The notes under the pieces were generated by a model. That model saw nothing but the letters and a program-made list of their open reading frames with translations, had not been told where the DNA came from and did not search any database. 64,000 nt of DNA from positions 372,001 through 436,000 of the forward strand of contig QYRS01000010.1 in the NCBI GenBank assembly GCA_006503535.1, read 5' to 3'. Position numbers and translations under genes: made by a program. Positions 49,353 through 60,367 of this stretch are shown in pieces; position 1 is the stretch's first letter; every line of letters starts with the position of its first letter. The stretch is from Arthrinium phaeospermum (lineage: Eukaryota > Ascomycota > Sordariomycetes > Amphisphaeriales > Apiosporaceae).

Positions 49353-51036
49353 TTGGCGGGCGTGCACCGTCCAGTCTCTCCTTTTCGTGGCCTTGCTCAT
49401 ATCATCGCAAGGATAGGGTCCGAGTCCTGCTTAGTTTCTAGGCGGGCCATTTGTTGTGTAATTATCCCCACAACGTTGGGTAATAGGGCTAGTAGAGTTG
49501 ACCCGGACCTCGAGCTTGTCGTCACCCCCGCCGGCAACTGCGAGCTCCTAGGCTACGCGCGCACCGGCTTCGCCAGCTACGAGCCCATCGTGGGAGATGA
49601 TAGCCACCACCACCTCGCCGGCGGGAAGGGCAAGCTCCCGTCATCGCTGCAGTGGGACATTTACCTGCCGCCCGCGCGGCTCAATGGCGCCCTCGGCGGC
49701 CTCGCCAAGGACGTCCTGTTCGGCCGCTACCTGTACAAGTGGCGCGGCGCCGACTTCCTCGTGTACCTGATGGACGGGCGCGACGGCGTGTCGGCATACC
49801 CGACGGTGCGTAACTACTACGTGCTAACGGCGGACCGCGAGAAAGTGCGGCAGCTGCTGCTAGAGGCGGGCCGCTTGGGGGCCGACCTGCACGAGGAGGC
49901 CTGGGTCTTTGACCAAGCGGCGTGGACCAAGAACTGCGAGCTGTACGCGAGCGTGCGCAAGGCATCGTGGGACGACGTGATCCTGGACGCGGGCATGAAA
50001 AAGGCCCTCATCGACGACCACGTCTCCTTCAAAAACCGCGACACCTACGCCCGCCTCCGCGTGCCCTGGAAGCGCGGCTTCATCTACCACGGCCCGCCCG
50101 GCAACGGCAAGACCGTCTCCATCAAGGCCACCATGCACATGTTGTACGATCTCGACGTGCCCGTGCCGGCGCTCTACGCGTGGTCGCTGCAGTCGACAGG
50201 TTCCCTAGAGCGATCCTTCTCGACAATGCAAGATAGTACCAGTCCCGGAAGGTCCCTGGACTTTAAAGAGTGAAAGCAGCTGACTTGTTGACTCTATGTT
50301 CGTGGGCCCCGAGCACTCAATCAAGCAGATCTTCGCCAAGGCGCGCGAGTTCGCGCCGTGCTACCTCGCCTTCGAAGACCTGGACTCGCTCATCGATGAC
50401 CGCGCGCAGCTACTTCCTGAACGAGGTCGACGGGCTCATGAACAACGACGGCATCTTCATGGTGGGCAACACCAACCACCTCGACCGCCTGGACCCGGGC
50501 ATCGCGAAGCGGCCCTCGCGCTTCGACCGCAAGTACCACTCGCCGAACCCGAACTTCACGCAGCCCGTCGCCTACTGCCATTTCTGGCAGCGCAAGCTCG
50601 CCAGCAACCACGATGTCGTCTTCAACGACGCGCTATGCACCGCCGTCGCCGAGATCACGGACAGGTTCAGCTTCGTGTACATTCAGAATGCGTTCGTCGC
50701 GACGCTGCTGGCGATCGCGCAGAAGAGGACCGAGGACGAGAAGGCGAAGGCGAAGGCGTTGCTGCTGGCGTCGTCCGCCTCATCGTTGCCGTCACGGCCG
50801 CCGGATAGCACTGCCACTGCGGTGGGAGATGACGGGATGACGGGGGGTGGCACGAGGAGCTGGCGATGGCCACGTTTGAGCTCGAGGACGACTGGATAGG
50901 GGTCGTGGGCGGCGACGACGACGGCGACTTGAAGGACTTGGTGCTCTGGGTCGAGATCAAGAAGTAGATGAAGATCCTGCGCGAGAGCATAGACAACGAC
51001 GAACGGACCCAGGTGCTTGAAATTCAAACCGAATAG
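49353..51036 (+). pseudogene. AAA-family ATPase (fungal GPPGNGKT type), frameshifted
   Basis: GC-rich coding sequence, clear from about 49,490. The frame reads DVLFGRYLYKWRGADFLVYL, then VPWKRGFIYHGPPGNGKT with the Walker A at 50091-50114. After a gap that resembles a lost intron (about 50,195-50,295) it continues EHSIKQIFAKAREFAPCYLA and the Walker B FEDLD (about 50,371). At 50,398-50,405 the frame slips, and the rest of the domain (YFLNEVDGLMNNDGIFMVG, RPSRFDRKYHSPNPNF) continues in another frame. A third-frame acidic tail ends at 51034-51036. In this family the ATPase remodels or unfolds protein partners; the usual fungal N-terminal membrane region is not visible. Damage here is by indels, not by RIP-type stops. 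Confidence 0.75.
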
Positions 51037-51180
51037 GATATGATGCTGAAGCAAGTTTGAAAGACATTTGATGATGAAAGAATGAGATCTATCTACGCAG
51101 ACCTTCTGAGATAAGCAGGTGTATTAGTATGTAAAGTAGATGATGCGACTGGCATTAGTTTTGGCCTAGGTATATAGTAT

Positions 51181-53006
51181 TCAGATTGATTGCTTCGATT
51201 CCAGGGCTCGCGTTGGCTGCAGGTGACGAGGTCCTGTTCTGCATGGTGACGGCCAGTGCCACAAGAGCTGCCCCACCCCGGACCCATCTTTGGCCATGCC
51301 GATGCGCAGGCGCTTGTCGCTGTGGCCAGGACCCAGCATATCCGCCATGGCCCCTCGAATGTCTTGCTCAAATGTCGGGTAGAATTCGATCAAAGAATCA
51401 TCCATGCCCACCTCGATTATATTTTCTTCTTCCTCTTTGCTTGGCTCGTCTGCTATGGTCAATGATAACAATGACGACGTGTCTGGTGGTTGGTTTTTTG
51501 ACGACATGGTGGCTTCGGGGACTGCCCTCAACTTTCGGCTAGCGGGTCGCAGTAGAAGCCACCGAAGGCCCAAAATCCGCACCAGCACGTACACGAAGAC
51601 CATGAAGCGTTAGCACATGGCCCCGGACCCAGTAATCCTCCCTCTACTTTTGGTCGAGCTTGAGCCGGGCGCTTTCCTCTCAATGGGCTTTTATTGGACC
51701 ACCACGGCGCCCGACTTCGACGCTAGGGACGATGTTGTAGATGGAGACTCTTGCGACGGAGTGCACTGCATGATAATGGCGGCGAGCGCGACTCCCGCCA
51801 GCCGAACCACACGGAGCGCAATGGCTCGCGCGATCATCTGGATCGCACGCGCATCCTCGACCGAGACGTGGCTCGCTCTGAAAACTTGCGATATGTATGC
51901 GATGGCCTGCGTAAGCGCGCCGCTATCATTAGCATCAGCCACGGCAACGTCCGAGAGCAGGGTGCTTTCGATCCCTTCTCGTCGAAACACCGGCGAATCT
52001 TCCGGGTCGAGTGTCATGCTGAATCGTTTTTCGTGCACTAGGCGCACTACGACCAGCCGCAGCAACTCTCCCAGATAGAGCCCGGAGATCCGCTTCTCCG
52101 TCGTCTCCTGCCACGTGTGCGGCAACGCCGCATCGAGCTGCTCGTCCTACTCGGCCGTCACCGAAGCAGTCTCATTCCGTGTTCATGACCATCAGGTTGC
52201 CCGATCGGTGGTCGCGGAAGTCGGCGTGGCCATGCAGCCGCAGTCCAGCCTCTCCACGTACGAGGCATTGGTCCCGGTGCCGACGATGGCGCCTATGGTC
52301 GTCGTCGTCGTTCTCGTTCTCGAGGAGCTCTGGTGGCATCCTGGCGATGTTGGCGGCTGCTGACGACGCGAGGTGTAGGCGCGGGTCAGTAGCGTGCCGA
52401 CGCTGTCGTTGGTCAGCGCGACCACGAGCACGGGCACGCCGAGCGTGTCTAGGCCCTCCTACAGCATCTCGCAGGGTCGCTCCCCAGCGCGTCGGTGATG
52501 TCCCAACCCTTGTCCCAGAACATGACGCTTCCTCTCGCCAGCAAGTGCTGCTCGTAGGTGAAGCTGAAGGTGAAGCCCAACTTGCGAAAGTCCTCGCGCC
52601 GCCGCATAGACGGGCCAGTGGCGGCGGCCTTTCGTTCTTTACTTTCATCGTACGGGTCGGCTTCCGGTTGGTCGTTTAAAAAGTCTCGGATCTTCTCGGC
52701 GATAAAGCGGGAGAGCGGCTTGTAGCTCTGCTAGACGGTGAGCGGGCGGGGGATCGGGTATTTTGTCTGCACCAGCGTGTAGGTGCCGTCGCCGTGCAAA
52801 GTCACGGAGCAGACGCGGCAGTTGGTTACTCACAGGTCGACGGCCAGGAAAACGCCCTTCTCGCGTCCGGTTGGGATCGCCCTCATATGTTCGACAAAGT
52901 GTGCCGCCACCCTCCCCGCATCTTGGCTACTAAACTCGAACTCTCGGGCAATCTGTTTCGCCCGGGCAAGCAAACTCGAGGGTGAAGTCGCATCGCTGTC
53001 CGACAT
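51181..53006 (-). pseudogene. Hexokinase family, frameshifted
   Basis: From an ATG at 53004-53006 the minus strand reads a leader, then VFLAVDL-stop-VTNCRVCSV, the phosphate-1 loop (normally DLGGTNxR); the TGA replaces a Gly codon. It continues LHGDGTYTLVQTKYPIP, then KLGFTFSFTYEQ and WDKGWDITD (glucose site region), NDSVGTLLTRAYTS (motif around the catalytic Asp), IGAIVGTGTNASYVERLD, and ISGLYLGELLRLV. The last recognisable block is RLRIGMAKDGSGVG near 51,270, the adenosine-site signature at the C-terminus. The order and spacing match a full-length fungal hexokinase of about 500 residues that phosphorylates hexose at the start of glycolysis. Several frame changes split it. The sequence is GC-rich and most damage is by indels. 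Confidence 0.8.
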
Positions 53007-53876
53007 CACACCTAGGGCACTGACGTTCGTTTTCACGGGCGCGGGAAAGGGATGCGACAACCAATAACCCCGGTGAGAGTACAGATGTTATGAAAGCAAT
53101 ACATGAGTTTAAAGAAGTCTTTTGCGGACCTATAGGAAGAAAAACGACATGGTCAAAAGCAACCCTAGGGAGGCCGTAAGAGACAACATTCATCACGGCT
53201 GATCCGCAGGTATGCTGCAAGGCCCAGCCAGTGTTATGCTGATTCTCTGGATGAAGAATCGGGTAGCTAGAGTTGCTCTCCATTATGAGCGAGTGTAGCC
53301 ATCTATTGTATTTAACCGACAATTGCCAGCTGATCAAGGTAACCCCCCTGCCCTCCCTCCCGACTCAAGATACTTACGGTTAGTCGTGTAGCATGGTAGC
53401 ACCACGGAGTACCCGTACGTAAACCGAAGTGGTTCGATTGCATGACTCCGCCCGATAGCGAACAAGCCCACCACCGGTTACCCCAGGGGGTAGGTCGCAG
53501 GCAACTATCGTTCACCCTCATCCTTGCACACGATACACACACGCCGTATGTCAGATACGAAGCGCTCTTGGACTCCTCGCCTGACTCTCGTCCCCGGTCT
53601 GTAGGCGGCAACGCATTCGACTGTCTCCCGACTGCAAACCCGCATCATTCTTTTTACTGCCAACCACTTCAATACGGCTGGTTTTATAGTCAGCGCATGG
53701 CATCTCCTCTGTCATCGCCAGCGGGGTCATCGTCCGATCTGTGCTACCTCAGTACTTGAACTTTGGTATATACGTCTTATCTGCCGTGATTCTCCCAAGG
53801 TGAGGTATTCTCTTGCACCTCAAACCCATATTCCTGTCGCAGGCATTCCCCCCGGCACTGCACGCCGGCTACAACA
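53007..53876. other. Interval between hexokinase and regulator relics
   Basis: No supported gene. Both flanking relics point away from it, so it once held their upstream regions. Confidence 0.45.
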
Positions 53877-55445
53877 TGTCGCCGGGCACCGTACAGCCCG
53901 GACCGGGCAAGCACGGGGAGGAGTCCCGGTCGGATGAGTCTGCTGAGCCGGAAGACCGCAAAGCGTGCAGTTAGTGAACCCCCGCCCGCATTCACTTGCC
54001 ACCCAATGAGGCACGTCCTGTGTCACGTGCCGTGAAGTTACCAAGAAGCATGTGAAACAGTCAATTGCTGACGATAGAAGATGAAGTGTCGCATAGATAA
54101 CGGGAATACGTGTCGGCGGTGTCGCCGTTCGGGCGTCCCCTGCGTCTTCGTGCCCCGCGCTAACGCCGCCGGCCTTCCGATCAATCTGAGCGTCCTGGAC
54201 CCGACGCAGGCCGAGGTCGACGAGGTGGTTATGCGGCGCCTTAAGATGATCGAGAATTACCTGGGCCTCAGCGCGGCTGGGGAAAGCTGCTTGGACATGG
54301 ACCCTCCGAGCGGGGGGGTGGAGGAGGACGAGCCCGAGACGCCCGAAGACCACGCGCTGAGCGCGCTTTGGATCGCGGCGGCGGCGCTGGAGAAGGCCTG
54401 CCCGGCCTCGATCGGCGGCGGCGGCGGCATCATCTGGCAACGGGGCATGATCAAGCAGCTCTGGCAGAGCTTCCACGAGACGGTACCGCACCTGCACTTG
54501 CTGCCCAGCAAGCAGACCTTCTCGTCGCCGCGTCCAATCCTGTTAGCGTCGATCCTGTACTGCTCGAGCGCGCGGGGGGCGCCCGACGCAGCCGAGCTGG
54601 CCCCGCGCTACTTCGCCTTGCTTGGCAACGCCATCGCGCAGCTTAGCGTGCCCAGCAGCGAGATCGGCCGCCCGGCCGACCGCGCCGACGAGGCTGAGTG
54701 GTGGACCTTCCAAACCGTGCTGGGCATCCTCCTAGCGGGGCTGCTAACCGAAGCCTACATGCGTGAGACGGAGCTCTGGATCGCCGTCGCGTACCGCCTG
54801 ATGCTCGAGCATTGCCCGCCCGACTACTACGCCACCGACGCCGACTGTGGGGGCGGACGGTCGCAGTGCCAGTGGCGCTGCCTGTTCAGCGGCTGGCAGA
54901 TCGTCGATCTCGAGCACACCTTCCTCCACCTCTCGTGCCCCATCATCCCCGCCGAGGCCCCCCTCGCCGCCCTCCGTGTCACACGCATACCAACGAAGGC
55001 ATGCATATCGGCCCAACGGATAACTTCATTCCTGAAGGATATGGCGGTTACGAGATAAAAGGACGCCTGGAGGATGCCAGGCTAGGTGTATATAAACCTG
55101 ACGAATCACCCTCCCAGATGGAGAGGAAGGACAGAAGACCAGAGCCCCTAGAAGTGCCATAGTCAATTATTAGTTGAATCAGAACCAAGCCCTTATTGCC
55201 CTTGTCACACTCCGCGTCTTGCTCCGAGACTAGCTCGGCCGCCTTTCCCGCATGATGCATACGGGATTCGCCCACTTCATCAGCAGCAGCAGTACTAGTT
55301 CTCCTTCCAGTAGCAGCCACAACGGCAGCAACGGCGGTACCACCGGGGGGCTGCAGCAGGAGACGACGTCGTCGTCGGACCAAGACCGCACGCTCGTGTT
55401 CCGCCAGTACATGCTGCACCACCTCGTCATAATGTGCTTATCATG
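53877..55445 (+). pseudogene. Zn2Cys6 transcription factor relic
   Basis: A short first exon starts MSPGTVQPGPG and ends RKACS near 53,975. After about 100 bp the frame resumes at KMKCRIDNGNTCRRC, then RRSGVPCVFVPR. Together these keep four or five of the six cluster Cys; the second Cys and the basic residues between are missing, so a small piece was lost at the junction. The regulatory part follows (VVMRRLKMIENYLGL, HETVPHLHLLPSKQTFSSPR, WWTFQTVLGILLAGLL, FSGWQIVDLEHTFLHLSCP) and then diverges at about 54,975. The C-terminal end of a similar protein (ALIALVTLRVLLRD-stop, MMHTGFAHF, a Ser/Gly-rich linker, VFRQYMLHHLVIMCL) appears from about 55,175. An insertion of about 200 bp with its own stops separates the two parts. 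Confidence 0.65.
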
Positions 55446-56391
55446 GCGTAAAGTCCGGTGGGCGAGACTTACTTGCGAAGCGTTCCGGTCTGCTCACACG
55501 GAGGTTGGAATGCTAGCCAACGTTAGGCAGGTTTGCTTGTCTATTATAAATCACGGGCCCAATACGACGCAGACGACAGCAAATAGGTGTTCGCAGCAAA
55601 GCACTTGGAGTCATTAAAGGAGACATAGAACAGAGCACGGTTGGATGAGGACGAATGGCCATCCTCCCTGCACAATAAGAGTTAGTCACACGTCACGTCC
55701 TGCTCTGAACGTCCTCCATGAATGCCAATTTTCTTAGTAAGAGCGGGACACTGAAGGAGTGGGACGGGGTGGGGGTTGTTACTAATCCTCGATGCTTGAA
55801 AGAGTGAGTGCTTGCTTATACCAGGCTCACAAGACGTCAAAGTGGTGGCTCACGCTTCCTTGTGATATTTCTCAGGCATGCAGAAACCTCGAGGTTCATT
55901 CACAGGGGAAACCAGCGCCGCCTGTGGTGGTCCTGGGTATACTGCATCACGATCACAGGCAAAAGTCGAGATGGGCGGCCTCGCGGGTACCCTCGCCCCC
56001 GTCTTCAAAAGCATGGTGATAAAGCTAGGCCGAGACGATCCAACGGCGAAGTTGAGCTATTTCCTCCTAGGGTTTTATTGGAGACAGTATCGCTTGGCGT
56101 AGGCGGTTGTGCTTCGGGGCGGTCATGGAAACCCTGGCACCCAATAATGGCTCTTACTGCTTCCAGGTGGTAGGACAAGTCGAGACTTCTGGTATCGATC
56201 GTCAGCTCTTTTTTTTTCTTTTTTTTCGCCTCGCGGAGCTTTGCACGCTTCCGGTGACATTGCCAAAAGAGTGCCGGTCATTGGTGCATTTTCTTATGCG
56301 TCTTGCAACTCATATGAATTTGATGAGGGTTCGTACTTGAACGTCCACCTTGGCGTCCGCTTTCTATTGCGCGCGATCGTAGTAGTGATCC
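55446..56391. other. Interval with no recognised gene
   Basis: Plus-strand frames at 55792-56173 overlap in three phases and show no motif. A short pyrimidine tract (T-rich) lies near 56,208-56,226. Confidence 0.45.
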
Positions 56392-56820
56392 CTAGGTCTT
56401 CGCCTGTCTTTTGGGCGTAGGCTTTTTCGATTGCAACGGGTTCAATCGGTTGACGGGGTCATCCAGAGAGCTGTCCGTCTTAGTGATGCGCGTTAAGAGC
56501 AATTCGGATCGTCCGGGTATGAGGTAAGGAAAGGAGTCTCGATCGTGGAGAGACGCAGACATGGTCGCAGTTGCCGAAGTGGAGCGTGACTTTCGCGGTC
56601 GGCCCGCAGGAGAATCATTGGACGAAAGCCTTTTGACGGCCCCATGTGAGCTCTGTATGTGTTTCTTGGTCGAAAACAACTCGTTCAGGTCATCGAATAG
56701 GGTGGAGGCGCGAGGTATCGTATCGGTGGCCTCTGCGTCATCAACCAGGCGCGAGTTGAGCGACTGAGCTGGCGGCCATTGTCCCTTCGAGCTGGAATCG
56801 AGTGGGCGCAGAAAAAACGA
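56392..56820 (-). pseudogene. C-terminal part of an unidentified protein
   Basis: The minus strand is open from about 56,820 to a TGA-type end at 56392 and reads VDDAEATDTIPRASTLFDDL, RPRKSRSTSATATM and DDPVNRLNPLQSKKPTPKR. The composition is polar with a basic tail, like the C-terminus of a regulatory or nuclear protein. No start and no upstream exon can be seen, so it is a fragment. The family is not recognised. Confidence 0.35.
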
Positions 56821-57645
56821 TCGCCGGTGAAGTCTGAGGTCGGTGTCAAGTAGCGCATGTTTAGTCGAGTTGTCGGTTATCCATTGTTGTATTCATAGGT
56901 ATCACGTACATACTCGGATGATGGGTTCAGGGACGTGACTTTACTGCAAAACAACTTAATGCCATGCATCGTGCGTGGCGAATCAGAAGCTGAGGTGCTG
57001 AGTGCCCGCATCAAAGCTCGCAGAGAACGATTGGCCAGGACCTCGTAGCTAGTGCGCGGCTAATAATGCTCGACCACAGCGACTGGCCGTGGACAGCAAA
57101 GTTGCTCTCCCCCAACGTGTAGGTATCTCCTGGCTATGCCGTGACGTACCACATCGACAGGTACCTATGCTTCTGCATAGTCTATTCTATTAATGTACCG
57201 GGCGCAGGCTTGCGCCTGCTTCACACGCGTATCCACTGCGGTGCTGAGGTACATACCAAGGCGCACGCACCGGAGAGCGCGAATCGAGTCGTTACCGACA
57301 ACCTGCTCGCTGAAAACGCGCATCGCCAGCGAACTCAATTTTGCACAGCTTCCATTTGCTTGAACGCGCAGTTCTGCCTATAACGATCCGACACGCACTA
57401 TATAGTGTGAACTTCTCCCCCATTGCTTCGATCGACCGACCGCGCAAGAACGTGAACCAAAGCGAAGGTTACGAGTTTTACGACGAACAGTTACCTGATG
57501 ATAGATGGCATGTCGGGGAGCAGACAAACTACAGTGTGCCTTCAAAATTGTTGCTGCTGCCCTTCTGCCCTCCCGATTTCTGCCCAAGCTCGTGCGTTCT
57601 GCCTTCCTGGACATCATGTCGACGATTTCAATACGAAGCGGCATG
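56821..57645. other. Interval with no recognised gene
   Basis: Open frames at 57141-57383 and 57341-57811 have no motif. GC-rich compared with the sequence after 58,950. Confidence 0.4.
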
Positions 57646-57705
57646 CCCAAGCCTCGCACGCCCAAGCCTCGCACGCCCAAGCCTCGCACGCCCAAGCCTC
57701 GCACA
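57646..57705. repeat. 15-bp minisatellite, four copies
   Basis: CCCAAGCCTCGCACG is repeated four times head to tail, exact except for the last base of copy 4, followed by a partial CCCAA. The unit length is a multiple of three, so frames stay open on both strands; on the plus strand one frame gives P-K-P-R-T repeats. Confidence 0.9.
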
Positions 57706-58959
57706 CCCAAATTTGTCGGAAGCGATAGCAGCCAACACGACAGCGGCTAACTCCCGACCCACAACAGCATCTCCTTGGTTGAGGACAACTTGCACTCTGT
57801 TTCATGGATGACACCCGGGGCCGGTCCCTTGCATTGGTACATGCTGAAGTACTCGCATGACTACCCAGAAGACCACCCTTCGGGTCGATGTTGCAGTTCC
57901 AACTGTCGACTGCCGTCTCTGCCACGTAGCTCGTCCTATCTACGCACACAAACCGCACCTGGGGAAAACACTCTACAAGCCGATGCTACCTTCCGTAGGT
58001 ATGCTCTGCCTCGTACTAGATGAGAGATTTATGGCGGCATTGGAAAAGGATCGGATGGGGGCAGATACTAGTGCGATGCCCTTTTGCATGCATACACATA
58101 ATAGCCTCAAAGCTTTTATTGATACAGCATCATGGTTGTGCTGACTACTTCGCCAGGTGGGTATTTTTGCCTGACTGCAGTACATTAACGTCACAGATGA
58201 ACTTGTTCAGACCCAACTCTGGCGGTCTGCCTCTACATCCTAAACTGGCCGCCATGTATCAAGAGCGCCACTCCCCCGCCATTGAAGCCGCATCAACTCG
58301 ACGAAGTTTCCAATTGCTCGGGGGTAATTATCTACGAAAACACCGATTGTAATTTATTTCCTTCAGACCCGAATCGACTAGCCCAAAGTCAAATCACTAC
58401 GAACTCCCGGTCTGGGCTGCTCGGACATCATCTTAACCTTGGGGCTTAACATCGCCAGGGCAAATGCCATCTGGAGAAATATGGTTCCCAAGCCATTCTC
58501 CGGCTCATGTAGCGCATGCCGGAAAGCCGACGCGACGGATGCCTAGACTCAGATCTGATTGATCTGCCACCTGTAGGCAGTGAACCATGTCCCGAGTTAC
58601 TGGCTGTCATCATTAGGGCCTATGTGCTTCTAAACCCCACATAGTGTCACATAGTGCGCAGTACAGGAAAGTTCATGTCCAGTGTCCGTTTTTCAATAGT
58701 AAGAATTTGAGGGGTAGGATAAGCGGGCTGGTCTGCGATTGACTTTCATTGACCAAGCCACCCCATTGTGGTGACCAGGCGGGGGGCCTCGAGTATGGCC
58801 CGTCATCATTTTTCAGGGTCCCTCCTACCTCACCTCATCCCGCTCCGTCTCTACGTTGATCCAGGTTTAGAACAAGATTTCCTACAGTAGCGTCGATGCT
58901 TATTTCCACGTCTCTTATCTAGTTATTATATAGCAGGTCAATAGAAAAGCCCTCCTGTT
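57706..58959. other. Interval with unsupported open frames
   Basis: Overlapping plus-strand frames at 57775-58352 show no domain. From about 58,360 to 58,960 there is no open frame of note. Confidence 0.4.
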
Positions 58960-60060
58960 CCTCGTAGACACGTGGAAAAAACTGGCGACTAGTGCTGCTT
59001 CGATTTAATAGAAGTATGCCATGGAAGATAGATATTAAAGTATAGTACTTTCTATTTCTATAAAGTGCTGCCCTATTAAAATACTTAGGGGACGGGCGCT
59101 TTAATGCTAGGGCTAAATTTAGATACTATAGCTTGTACTTACATTATTTCTTTCAATTATTTTACATAATTGGTGCGCGAAACGCCGCCTTTATAAACCT
59201 TTTAATTAATGTATATTTATATATATATATATAGATATAGCTATATGTACATTTCGATTGGAATAAGTATTGTCGTAATCTTAACTCTATTCTACATGTC
59301 ACGGCGTTTAATGAAATTGCTATTTGTGCCAATTTACGTTTACTTCGTTCTAGCTTATATGGCTATTTAGAACTAATGCCAACCTTCTACCCCACCGGTC
59401 ACTGCGATTACATCTCTCAAGACCGAACTTACCAACGAAACGAGATTAATGACGAGTCACCTAGCTACCATTGCCGCCACCAGTAATAGTGACGTAGCTA
59501 CTATAACGTCTGAAACCAACACAAGTCCATACGGTAGCTGGATTATTATTATAATAGATGGTAGTGCTTATCTGGCTATATTAACCATGGATAGTGATTA
59601 TATAGTTACGTCTACTATAACTACGATAATATAGTAGCGCTTAAATTGAATATAGGTAGACTATATGATAGTAATATGCCTCTAGTGTGCTTACTATGTA
59701 GTTGAAGTGGCTAAATTAGAAATATTAAAATGCGAATGTATAAGGTTTATTGCTGTGCTATGTATTTATATAGTTTAGCAATATTGGTAGAAATAGGTCT
59801 GAGCTAGTTAGACGTTCTTACGAACCTTGTTTTAAATAATCGTAAAAAGCCTAAGTAGCTTAACATGGGTTGGTATGATATTATAAATAATCTAAGTTAA
59901 ATAAGACTTAAAGCAACCTAGCTCTGTGTTTACTAAGTAAGCACCATTAAGCGATATTCGGTCTAGTCAACCAAATTAGAATGCAGGGCAGGATTCAAAT
60001 GGGTTACGCTTAGACACTTGTAATAATCCAATGCAGCTTCTATAACTAGAGTAACAGTGT
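58960..60060. other. AT-rich block with TA microsatellite
   Basis: Composition changes abruptly to AT-rich, including an alternating TA tract near 59,212-59,232. The only open frame (59449-59634) encodes Ser/Thr/Ile-rich low-complexity sequence. It resembles the strongly RIP-mutated sequence at the left end of the window, but no element can be recognised. Confidence 0.6.
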
Positions 60061-60367
60061 TACGTAACCTCTTCCTCGAGGAGCAGGACCCTAGCCGGTA
60101 AACGTCCCTGGCTTCTGTCGAGATTACATAGAAATCCGTATAATATAGGCCCCTTCAAGTTGGCTGGCTAAGAAAACATCATACACGTACCGAATCTCAA
60201 CCTGCATTCTCCCAGTGATGCCAAAGTGGCACATAATAAGATATCATTAATTTATCGGTAAACTGTGATGGACATACTTGGAACAACTCGGCCATGCCAC
60301 ACACTCATCATCTCCTATACCGATGATGACCCGGAAGTATAGATTTGGATCAGCCCCCTTACTAAGT

